A stretch of DNA of 64,000 bases from Chromobotia macracanthus (Eukaryota > Chordata > Actinopteri > Cypriniformes > Botiidae): positions 1,027,501 to 1,091,500 of the forward strand of contig JAZGTH010000125.1 of NCBI GenBank assembly GCA_036877525.1, read 5' to 3'. The translations under genes were made by a program, and so were the position numbers. Positions within the stretch are counted from its first letter, which is position 1; every line of letters begins with the position of its first letter. This document shows, piece by piece, positions 54,429-64,000 of the stretch. Under the pieces are notes generated by a model, which did no database searches, had not been told where the DNA came from, and saw only the letters and a list, made by a program, of their open reading frames with translations.

Positions 54429-55109
54429 TATGGAGCCCTGGAAGTCACATATAGGGGAAAAAACAATCCGTGGCGACGGTTTTGCAATTCGTCCTCTCAG
54501 TTTATAAACCGTACTCACGAATTCTTAAACTGTTCTCTAAACTGTTTAACAAATCATGCCCACGTATTAATAAACCATACCCACGAATTTCCAATACGTG
54601 CGCGTAGATTTTATAAAAATCTGTACCTTCGGGTTTTTGTTTTAATCCGTACCCACAAAATTACACAAAATAATCCGTTACCACGGGTTTGTAAACTGTA
54701 CTCACGGATTTGTGGCCCAGCCCTCAGTTTGTGGCGGCAGATTCAACCAGGTCATCTGCGCAAGGCACTTCGTTTTACAAAATGGAGAATTTCCTGAATT
54801 TTCTAAAAAACGATAGAGAGGTAAAAAAAGGCAATACAAATAATGCACAGGTTATGCTGTCATTCCTTTGCTCTCTCTGCTCTATTTGTGGGAACGGATT
54901 AAAAAAAACCCCAAAGGTATGGTTTACAAAATCTGAGTGCACGGATTGGAGATTCATGGGTACATTTTATTAATCTGTAGGCAGGATTTGTTAAACCGAG
55001 GGAAGAGTTTAAGAATTCTTGAGTACTGTTTATAAAATAAGGGGGACAAACTGCAAAACCATCGCTACGGATTGTTGTTTTTCCTACAGGTTACTTCCTG
55101 GGCTCTGCA
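54429..55109. mobile_element. Foldback element with long inverted repeats
   Basis: The left arm from tatggagcccTGGAAGTCAC and the complement of the right arm (tgcagagcccAGGAAGTAAC) align for about 230-250 bp. Shared phrases include caatccgtggcgacggtttt versus caatccgtagcgatggtttt, and gtactcacgaattcttaaac versus gtactcaagaattcttaaac. The candidate 6-bp target duplication gaatac is present on both sides (54423-54428, 55110-55115). The arms are made of repeated ccgtacccacgaatt-like modules. Only about 180 bp lie between the arms and no transposase is encoded, so it is a nonautonomous DNA element. Confidence 0.85.
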
Positions 55110-55155
55110 GAATACCATGGTGAATGAATATGCAGTAGGACTGAAATCTTTCAAT

Positions 55156-55598
55156 GGCAGGGGGAGCTGCCCCAAAACCTGCAACCGCTGAGGGCAGCTG
55201 CCAAGCCAGTAGATGCGTGTGAAAGAACAGACAATGCAAACCGAGTCTGCTTCTGTTCTTTTTTTTTTTTTAAACCTGTTTGGCATTACATATTGTACAA
55301 TATGTAATTCCGCCGTTTTTTTACATACAATGCAGTATGTAACCCCAGCTACCAGCAGGAGTCTCTACAGTACGCCCAGTAGGTCAGAATTTACCATTAA
55401 CCAAATGCTTTTCACCCACCACGAGATCTCTCATTGTTTATTACAGACATTTCTGACACTATGTTTGATAGATGAGAGCAAACAGGCAGTGCAAGCATAC
55501 CCTTATTTACCTATTTGCCACCTTATCTCATATTTTATCAAAATATGAGGTTATTTTGACCTACTGGGCATACGGATTTTGTGGCAGCTCCCCCTGCC
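55156..55598. mobile_element. MITE with exact 16-bp inverted termini
   Basis: ggcagggggagctgcc at 55156 and its perfect complement ggcagctccccctgcc at 55583-55598. Similarity extends a few bases inward (ccaaaacc versus acaaaatc). 443 bp, no coding potential. No clear target duplication. It begins 46 bp after the foldback element. Confidence 0.75.
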
Positions 55599-55734
55599 AG
55601 TTAAAGATTTTACTCTCTCTCTGAATGTTAATATATGATACATGTTCAAGTACAATAGGATTACTTGTACCTGCTTATAAGATCACTGTACCTATTCTGT
55701 GATATGTCTATTGATTGAAAGTGATATATTTTGT

Positions 55735-56540
55735 CAGATATGGTAACCCATACCCGAAATATGACCTGCATTTAACCCATTAACACACACTGCAAGTCTT
55801 GAACACACAACTTCGATGAGTGCCTCAGGCACAGGCTGGGTTCGGTATTAGTTGCCTCGGGTCTCGGGTAATTTAAAATAAATTAGCTTTTTCCAAATGG
55901 ACTCGATCCCTTTAACAAAGTGTCTGTTTACAATAAACAACCCACCTTGTTGGCAAAAGGCTTTTTGCACTAACCGCGAACCAGTGTCTGGTTGTGATAG
56001 ACAACAATACAAAAGACATCATATGCCATATTGGTATAGTGCGTAAGGCGCATGATGTCAGCTTTTACGCAACCGACCGAGTTGCCTTACTTTTTTAGCC
56101 GAACTCAGAAATAACTTAAATCCATCAGACAGGCAAAAATATAATGTAATTATAAATAAATAAAAGTAATGCAGGCTGTTCACACGTCAGTGCCGTTTAC
56201 GTTCGGATCCAGTTGGATTAGAAAATAAATGCCGTCGGGTCAGACTCTGGTCTAATTTCATTGGGTCTGTCTCAGGTCGAGTTTCTTTTTTAAAAAATTA
56301 ATTTATGCACGTCGGGTTCAGGTAAGAAGTGATTCGGGTCTGGATGGTATGGATTTTAGGACCCAAGAAGACCTCTAGAACACACACCTGGAGCAGTGGG
56401 CAGCACACTACTGCGCCCGGGGAGCAATGGTGGGTTAGGTGCCTTGAAGGGCACTTCAGTTGCTACCTGCCAGTGCTGAAATTGAACCAGCAACCTTCCT
56501 ACAAGCCTGACTCACTAACCAGTAGGCCACAACTGTCCCT
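55735..56540 (+). repeat. Second copy of 'gagcagtgggcagc' repeat, split
   Basis: 55735-55790 (acccgaaatatgacctgcat) matches the start of the 42080 repeat, and 56385-56535 matches its remainder (gagcagtgggcagcacacta, actcactaaccagtaggcca). About 590 bp of other sequence separates the halves, consistent with an insertion. Confidence 0.5.
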
Positions 56541-56559
56541 ACATGCTTGGCTACATTAG

Positions 56560-58130
56560 TGCCAACCATTACAATAGTATCTACTGATTACTGTATTCAC
56601 GTGATGTTAATAGTGTAATAAGCTGGATATATATCTGAGCTGAAATTATTTATACTGACTGCAGCAGATGAATTCTGTGTAAAATTTCAGACCCAGCAGC
56701 TGTTTAAACATATGTAGATGAAGGCTGGTGAAGTTTGGGTGCTCAAAGACTTTCACATATGTAGATTTTGGAGATTTGTTTCCACCTGCCATATATTGCC
56801 ACGTGAAGTAACTTCTAAGGTGCCTGGTAGTTAAAGCTGCATATTTAATCCTGCTGGAAAAATGCTTTAAAGCACATTCATTATTATTTCAATAACTGTT
56901 TGTTTAACATTGATCCATAAAAGTTTTATATACAAATAACAATGCCAAATTCTAAAATAAAAAAATGCCAAAATTTTGTATAATTAAAAATTGAATAAAC
57001 AAAGTTTAATATAAATGATTGTTAATAATTAATGCAAATGTGGATTTAGATTTTGATGTTAAATTAGTAACAATAATAAACATCAAAATATTTTTTAGAT
57101 AGTACCTGTTTTTAATGTTACTCATAGGCATGGATGATGAGGGTTATCTGTGTAGAGTGTTGGTGTAGAGGATTGCTGGGTGTTATTGTTGTCTCGGGTA
57201 AGCTTCTAGATTTAGTGACCAGGTGAAACACAGGAGGCCTCTGTAATGTAACCTAATATGTAAGTTGTACTGTCTCCCTGCTATTACTTCAGTTTATTTT
57301 TCTTGGTTTGCATTCACAACTCATCCTGTTGACAAAACAATTGAACTTTAGAGGTAATTGATGTAATTTTTTTCTCTATGTAGATTGAAGGTTGAAAAAA
57401 CTAAATTGATCCATTAATTAATTCATTTCTTATGCTGAATTCACAGTTGGAACAAAGTTTACTCTATGGTCTAAAAATGATGCATTAGCATGTAAAACTT
57501 AAGTTTTTGGTAATGACAGTCTAATGAGAATCGCCATTAAGATAAATAGGAATTGTTAAAAAACTACAGAAAATCCTATCGTCCTGTTTTGTGGAATGCT
57601 TTTATCAAGTCAGAGGTAAGGAAAGTCATTTTGGAGAGGCTATCAATTGTAAACGAGCTTTAAAAGCTTAAGGTTCCACCCTCCCTTCAGAGGATGGCAG
57701 ATTGCGCAAGTGGGGTGTCTTTTGGACTAAATGCAATGATTGGATGAACATTTTATGGTCCTGCCTGTAAGAAAAAATGATGAGGACATTGTAGTTCATT
57801 CTTGAGAAGCCTATTGTAGTGTTACAGTAACAAAGAAGTACTTCAGGTTCATCAGAGTCAGACTGTGTTTTTCCACCCATAATGTAAATTAAGTTTTCCC
57901 TTTAAATGTAAATTAAAGGTTACTGTGACTACAATCAAGATTATTACAATCAATTTCAGTTCTCACATAGTGGCTGTTATAGGTGATATCCCAAATGGTA
58001 GGGTACTATCACCTGACCAAATGTCTTTCTGAATGTGAATTACAGTCACATATCTTTTTGATAATTTGATTCCTGAAGTCTCTCTGTCACTGCCACACTT
58101 TAATTGATTCAATATTAGTTCAGGTGTTAT
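56560..58130. other. rab23 upstream region, nothing recognised
   Basis: AT-rich; no exon or repeat family is identifiable. Confidence 0.4.
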
Positions 58131-58136
58131 GCACAC

Positions 58137-58174
58137 ATGACTGAGATGCATGTGCCTGCATGCATCTCAGTCAT
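58137..58174. repeat. Perfect inverted repeat upstream of rab23
   Basis: Arms atgactgagatgcatg (58137-58152) and catgcatctcagtcat (58159-58174) are exact complements around the 6-nt loop tgcctg. It lies about 590 bp before the rab23 start codon. Confidence 0.95.
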
Positions 58175-58761
58175 ATGTGGAATCTATTTATTGGAGGAAT
58201 CTGTTTATAGGCAGACTGTGATTTCTTACATGTGCTTTCCACAGAAGATATATATTGATATAAATTTAGACCACTTAACACTTGCCATCAGGATGTGAAG
58301 AGACTTTTAATCAGCATAACAAAAAATGTGTCTACAAAAAAATCACCTACCTTGATTAAATCTGATGGATTTTGTAACTTATGTCCCTTTTTTTAATTAA
58401 AAAAAAGCTTGCCATGGTAACCACACCCAGTCTGACAGCAGCTTACTCAATGGAAAGTGACCTAGACAGGGTGGCTTGACTGGCTCAAAATATTCAGACT
58501 AGTAAAACACGTCTCATTTTGGAGATGATGTTCATTTTCTTTATTTGCAGTTTTTGTAGTCTAGACGGTTTTGTAGTCTAGATTTGCAAAGACGGTGAAA
58601 ATTAGCTAGTACATAAAAACATCACCAGTTGTGACTAATGTGAGATTATATTGGTCTTCAACTTTATTCCATAAAGCAGGCAGAAGTTGAGGAGATCATA
58701 GAACAAGAGTAAGCTGGACAAGGTGAACAGAAGTGTAGGGCTGTCTGCTCGGTTTGCAGCC

Positions 58762-58916
58762 ATGTTGGAGGAGGACATGGAAGTGGCCATCAAGGTGGTG
58801 GTGGTGGGGAATGGAGCGGTTGGAAAGTCCAGCATGATCCAGAGATACTGCAAGGGCATCTTCACTAAGGACTACAAAAAGACCATTGGAGTTGACTTTC
58901 TGGAGCGACAAATAAT
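58762..58916 (+). CDS. rab23: Rab23 small GTPase, first coding exon
   Basis: ATG at 58762 starts MLEEDMEVAIKVVVVGNGAV, continuing GKSSMIQRYCKGIFTKDYKK and TIGVDFLERQI, before donor gtaagc at 58917. This is the conserved start of Rab23, with the phosphate-binding loop GNGAVGKSS and the switch I Thr in TIGVDF. Rab23 is a Rab-family GTPase that cycles between GDP and GTP, acts at endosomes and the primary cilium, and restrains Hedgehog signalling. The start is preferred over an upstream in-frame ATG at 58723 because it matches the family N-terminus. A cag at 58757-58759 could be the acceptor of a noncoding first exon. Exon phase (2 nt overhang) joins correctly to 61487. Confidence 0.95.
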
Positions 58917-61486
58917 GTAAGCGTGATGCCATCAATTACTTCCTGTCATATTGCATTCATGCTCTCTAGCATTGATTTCTATTCTTGAACAAAGGTTAAA
59001 TGAATCTTATAGGTTGTTTTGAATAGTATATTACCATGCTAATGTTATTGCAGTATGTCGCTCTTAAAGAAATATTGTTAAAAAGGTACACTACTGGCAG
59101 CTGTGTGTGATAGCTTTCTACTGCAAACAAACAGTGTTGTACTGTTGCTGACATTAGCTGAACAACTGTATTCTTTACAGTGGTAACCCTCAAATGCCAC
59201 TGTAACAGAAAGTCTTCTAAATCCAACAGAGTATTAAGACATTCAAAAAGTCTCTTTTCTAATTCATCTTGCTTAAAACACGATATAACACAATATAACA
59301 ATTTTCAAATTCCCCTATAATGCAGGAATTATACAGGAATTTTGTGTGATTATGCAGCATTCATGTTTCATTTTTCATGTATAGAATACCACAATGACCT
59401 GCTACTATTTTCGTAAGATTCAGTATATAACCACAGTACACATGAAATAACCCACAATGCAATTCATCTGATTCCACCGTGATGAATAAACCAGAAACCA
59501 TGTCATACAACATTTTTACTAGCGATGCACTGAACTTGTGCTGAAAATTACATTATTGATTTTTAGCCGAAAGAAAAATAAGGCCGAAAATATAAGCCAA
59601 AAATATCTGCAAACCCCACCCCCCGCCTCTCCTGTCAGTGTCACACTCTCACTCTAGCTTTATCACATGACGATCATATCAGCCGATCATGAGAACAAAT
59701 AAAAAATCATAAAAGAAAAGAAAAGCTCAAAATCAACAGATTAAAAATTATATTGCATATAATGCATCGCACTTTAATGTTTCTTTAAATGTCGGAGATA
59801 GTGTGCATTCACTTGCTCGCATTTTAAAGCTGAGCTCAAATCCTTGTATGAAAAGCAACACACCCTTCACATATAGATGTGAATGATCAGCATTTCTGTC
59901 CGTAACTGATGATGTAGTTTTCAGTAGCTCGTGTGGACTGTCATGCAGCAGGTGCTGACATCATTAAAGCCCATTTAAATCCCGTTTACATGAACAGACC
60001 TACTAGCACTTTTTGCTTTTTCATTGAAATGATTGTGTACCATATATCACTTTCTGTATTAGCAAATGCTGTTAAGTTTGTAACTTTGACTACTGTTTTG
60101 CATATGATAATTATATAGGCTAATAATTTTGTAAATGTATATTATTTAGATAATGGTAAAAATGCTCTGTTTGATTCTGTTGCAAGAACTAAAGGAAGAA
60201 TATTATTTGGTATTGTTTAAGGATATGTTTTGTCCAATTTTGGTATTTATCTTAAAAGTATAAATAAATATAAAAATATTTATACGATTATAATTATATA
60301 CTTATTTTATAGGGGAAAATTATAGGGGGTTGTTAGGCACAAGGTAGAGTATGGTTGTTTATGGTTGCCAAGCAGTGTGACAGCTGAATTTGGAGTTGGA
60401 ACTATCCATTTCATAATATTTAATGTTTCATTATTAACACGATTTTGAGTTAAAATGAGCTTTGCTCATTTATTTGTTGCAAATATGTTTATCTTTAAGT
60501 TCCAAATAAATGGAGAAGGCTATCATCTTACATTAAGCATCTTACATTTTAATTTACTTTTTTTTTTCAAAAATTTGCATTACCACATGATTATGTAATA
60601 TAGGAGTTACATATACAACTACAGTTAAAAAATAACAATAATAAAAATAAATTAAAATTAAATTACGAAAATAATAGTTAAAAATAACTCCCTGTCATTG
60701 TTTATTCTGTGGTAATTAGAATTGGTGGTAATTAGAACAGTGATATTGGTTGTACTTTGACAGTTAGTTTACTTTATATCAGCTGGTTGGCAGTATATGT
60801 ATAGATGCTCCGTATACTAGTATTCCAGTCACTTTGGAATCTTTTACTTGGGTGTTTCTAAACAGAAGTGGAGTAAGTATGATTTATGCTTTTCAGGGAG
60901 AAATTAATGAAACACATTTCCTGATTGATTATAAGTGCAGGAAATGACAAATAACAAATGTGGTGAGGGTTCAGGCAGTTCCTCAGAGCAAGGAAACCAC
61001 CCTGCTGCTTTTTTACGGTAGAGAGAAAATCTGTACGGTTTACTGTTTACAAACACAAAAAACAAAAAGAATTTTGTGGCTTTTTTTTATTTTAAGGCTT
61101 AGACAAACTGAAAATGAAAGCAAAGCTGCATTATATGCCTGCTTGATCTGCCAAAATGCCCCAGTATAATGAGAAAAGTATAGTTGGACAAATACTTTTG
61201 AGTAACAATGGACCAGACTTTTTTGAACTAAAAATATTTTAGGACCTTATTTTAGGATTATTTTCAATTTAACAACTAGAACCTCATAATGCAGAATACA
61301 GAAAATGATTTGTTCTTTTGTAATGCAAAATTTGTTCGGAATTTGTTGTGTACGGAAAAGAGAACTGTATTACTATAATGTAAGTAAATGAGAAGTACTG
61401 AGAATTTAGTGTAAATGTGTGCTTAATGTAATGAAAATAATGGCATGTGCATTTATCAGGGAGGCATTTGTTTGCATGTGTTGCAG
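58917..61486. other. rab23 intron 1
   Basis: 2.57 kb bounded by gtaagc and tgttgcag. Near 59520-59600 it contains a hAT-like terminal phrase (see separate entry). The remainder is AT-rich with no recognised exon. Confidence 0.85.
59518..59660. mobile_element. hAT-like terminal fragment in rab23 intron
   Basis: actagcgatgcactgaactt and the repeated ccgaaa/gccgaaaat phrases resemble the 'gatgcaccga...ccgaaa' ends of hAT transposons. Only one end is evident and no transposase is seen. Confidence 0.4.
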
Positions 61487-61572
61487 AGTCAATGGTGAGG
61501 ATGTGAGGCTAATGCTGTGGGACACTGCTGGACAGGAGGAGTTTGATGCAATCACCAAAGCCTATTACAGAG
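61487..61572 (+). CDS. rab23: Rab23, second coding exon
   Basis: Acceptor tgttgcag and donor gtaagc bound an 86-bp exon. Joined in phase it reads IVNGEDVRLMLWDTAGQEEF then DAITKAYYRG. It carries the G3 motif WDTAGQEE, including the Gln used for GTP hydrolysis, and the switch II region. No substitution at a nucleotide-binding position is visible. Confidence 0.95.
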
Positions 61573-62172
61573 GTAAGCTGTGTGTTACCACCTTCAGTGG
61601 TAGTGAGGTAGTATGGACACCTTCTGTAGAAGGCAGTCTGTTACCACCAAAGAAAACATTTGACATTTTGACTTCCCATTACACTTTTAAAGTGATAGTT
61701 TACTCAAACATGAACACTTTTCAAAAAAAAAAATTGAAAAATGTCCCAGTTTTGTGTCCATACAATGGCAGTCAATTTGTGCCACTATTGTTTGGTTACC
61801 AACGTTTTTCAAAATATCTTTTGTCATAAAAGTCATAAAGATTTGGAATGACATGGGGATTAATAAATGATGGAAAAAAATTCATGTTTGAGTTAGTTAT
61901 CCCTTTATGTCCATGAAGCAAAACTAAACTACACAAAATTTATTTGTGCAGCTAGACATGCACAATTGCACATTGACTTGCCAAAATGCAAAAAGTATTA
62001 GCATACAACAAGGAAAATTAGGAAAATTAAAAAAAAAAAAAACACCAGTTGCAGTTTCTACTGATAGGTGTGTGGCATTCAAAGACAGAGAGCTGTTTGC
62101 CATAAGAAACACATTGACTGTAGTGTAGGTAATGGAGGGTTTGACTGATAACTTTCCTGCTGTTGGCTGCAG

Positions 62173-62329
62173 GGGCTCAGGCTTGCGTGCTGGTCTTCTC
62201 CACCACGGACAGAAAGTCATTCGAGGCTATCAACAGCTGGAAGGAAAAGGTGGAGATGGAAGTCGGGGACATACCCACAGTCTTGGTGCAGAACAAAATC
62301 GACCTTCTCGATGACACGGTTATCAAGAA
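62173..62329 (+). CDS. rab23: Rab23, third coding exon
   Basis: Acceptor gttggctgcag precedes 62173, and donor gtaaaa begins at 62330 (a weaker donor, but phase-consistent). The exon reads GAQACVLVFSTTDRKSFEAI, NSWKEKVEMEVGDIPTVLVQ, NKIDLLDDTVIK. It holds the G4 guanine-specificity motif NKID. Roughly the last 90-100 residues of a normal Rab23 (about 237 aa), including the SAK-type motif and C-terminal prenylation cysteine, must lie beyond the window; I found no matching exon up to 64000. Confidence 0.93.
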
Positions 62330-64000
62330 GTAAAAATACATGCTTACTTCACACCTTCCCATACAGAAATGTAATATATGACATGTCTCTATACTGAGAG
62401 TGATATTGCCATATGTTACATATATGTATTCCCCCTCTGGATATATGAAAATATAGGTTTGACATATATGAAAACTAAAGTAAAATATGTACATTATGAA
62501 TTATTATATGGTATTATATATGTTATGACCATATGTTAACAATATATATTTAATTCATAAATTCATTTTATTCAACCTTATTAATGTATGTCACACATTT
62601 AAATAATATGCAGTGAATGTGTGTATGTATGTATATGTAGTGTATTTGGGAACATTAGATGTTTAGCCCAAATGGAAAAATCACGCAGTTTGATGTGATT
62701 AATCATGCGTGTTTTATAGATTTTACCTGATGCAGTAAAGTTAATATTAGCAACAGACTAAATTACTCGTCCACCGGGTATTCAGCGGATCGCTTATCAA
62801 CTCTAAGAAATTTTACTTTTCTGGCCCTGTAAAGATAACATTCTTACTGTAATACAGTATTTATTTTAATTTATTGACTAAGCTAAGGGGAACATATATG
62901 ACTACACTAAACAAATAAACATACATTAAGCAAATGAAGACATAAAACATAAACAGTGAGAGAAAGAAGAGGAGTAAAGAATGGCAGGATTAAATTGGCT
63001 AACCACTTCTGCATGAACCATTCATTAAATCACCTTAAAAAGGGGTAACGCTTAAACGCAGCTATTAGGTAACGAATCGGATACTTGCATTGAACTCAGA
63101 TGTGCTGAAGCAAAAGTCTGGGTGTGCGTGAGGGATGATGTAGGTTGTGATGCATTTGAAGTGAGCAGCAGTTCGTTGTCCTTGTCTACGCCGGATTGGT
63201 CAGCGAAGATAGACAAACTGAGCCAAAGTAAACACCGCCGGAAAGGCTGTCTCGGAGAGTGAGACAGGGCTCGAGAGGATGTGAAGCGAGTGAGTGAGGG
63301 AGAGGGCAAGCAAAGTTTGCTCTGCGTAGTGGACTTTTAACCCTGGGTGTACCACACCCCTTGAGGGCTGATGGACCAATAATGAGGTGTAACTGAGGTG
63401 GGAAAAGAGTTTCTTTGTCCTGCTTAAGACCTCATTTACATGTTCCTCATGTTGCTGGAAAGTTTGCCTTTTGCCTGAATCTAAAATAATAAGCATGTGA
63501 TGCCAGGTACATTCATACACTATGCTGCATCAGTCAGTAAATTAAGAAAGAATCATTTAGAATGTAAACATGACCAGGTTTGACACACGTTAACATGCAA
63601 TTTATCTGAGAATATGCATACAGGTAAAATACCTGTCAGACTATATATACCAAGGCAATAGACAATGGAGATGAATATGGGGAGGCACATACAATCAAGA
63701 ACATAGAATATATACACTTTGGATAGCTCTTTTGGGGGCTGAGTTAAGACAGAAGTTCTCCCTGATGTGTACTGAAAGTCCTTCAGTCTCTTCAGTCTCT
63801 CTCAGTCACCTGGTTTTTCTCACTTTCGTGAGCAGAGCTATCCTCCCCCCTTTTGGTTGGCCATAAAACCATGGGTGGTAGGTGGGGGTACAGACTCCCT
63901 GGCTACGATGGGTAACCATCGATCTTTGCCCCCCACTTGGAGTCCTATCCCCTCCATGTATTTTACGATCCAACTGGTAACCTTTGGTCAGACCAGATGC
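62330..64000. other. rab23 intron 3 (part), nothing else recognised
   Basis: Minus-strand frames at 63052-63309 and 63200-63520 have no family resemblance. The last 170 bp are C-rich (tcctccccccttttggttgg) and could be a repeat edge, but no borders are seen. Confidence 0.5.

Noticed and set aside
58723..58761. Upstream in-frame ATG extending Rab23 by 13 residues
   Set aside because: The family N-terminus begins at MLEEDMEVAIK; the extension overlaps a likely splice acceptor and is probably 5' UTR or intron.
61573..61829. Open frame continuing past the second rab23 exon
   Set aside because: It reads through a consensus gtaagc donor into intron; similarity to Rab23 stops exactly at the donor.
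63052..63520. Minus-strand frames near the right end
   Set aside because: Within rab23 intron 3 on the opposite strand; no motif, no family resemblance.

Overview
The window looks like teleost fish nuclear DNA. Two conserved vertebrate genes lie at its edges, both on the plus strand: the remains of an fbxo9-like F-box gene (66-4058) and the first three coding exons of rab23 (58762-62329, running off the right end). Exon-intron structure, AT-rich intergenic DNA and fish-type mobile elements (Tc1/mariner, DIRS, L2/Rex1-like LINEs, Ty3/gypsy) support this. The species cannot be named from the sequence. I see no prokaryotic feature, rRNA, tRNA or CRISPR array.

Left end (1-6.4 kb): five fbxo9 exons are recognisable in correct order and phase, but one has an in-frame stop. 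The exons between the F-box exon and the last exon are absent; that gap holds a gypsy gag-protease-RT remnant and an RTE-like LINE tail. A complete but dead Tc1 element (4202-5718) and a gypsy 3' end with its LTR (5936-6399) follow. From 6.4 to 16 kb lie a degenerate tandem repeat, a solo LTR with perfect 5-bp target duplication, a possibly chimeric LINE (8884-11528), dispersed repeats, and a 2.1-kb unit with matching termini (13017-15136) that contains a decayed, spliced, non-transposase-like gene.

Middle (16-48 kb): this is a graveyard of retroelements. Two closely related LINE copies lie on the plus strand (A, 18774-22278; B, 37073-40580). B has landed inside an endogenous retrovirus on the minus strand, splitting nucleocapsid from protease-pol. 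Three further LINEs are on the minus strand (27302-30293, 30545-34495, 44464-47233). DIRS-type tyrosine-recombinase retroelements are scattered as gag-only, RT/RNase H and recombinase pieces. A gypsy integrase fragment (17012-18060) sits between 237-bp direct repeats.

Right part (48-64 kb): a broken integrase-core gene converges on a broken G2E3/HECT-like gene. Beyond them are a DIRS terminal palindrome, a long-inverted-repeat foldback element (54429-55109), a 443-bp MITE with exact 16-bp inverted termini, and finally rab23. Rab23 has an intact start, consensus splice sites and all visible GTPase motifs, and is probably the only functional protein-coding gene here. No genes form an operon or pathway; the organisation is two host loci separated by about 54 kb of nested and decayed repeats.
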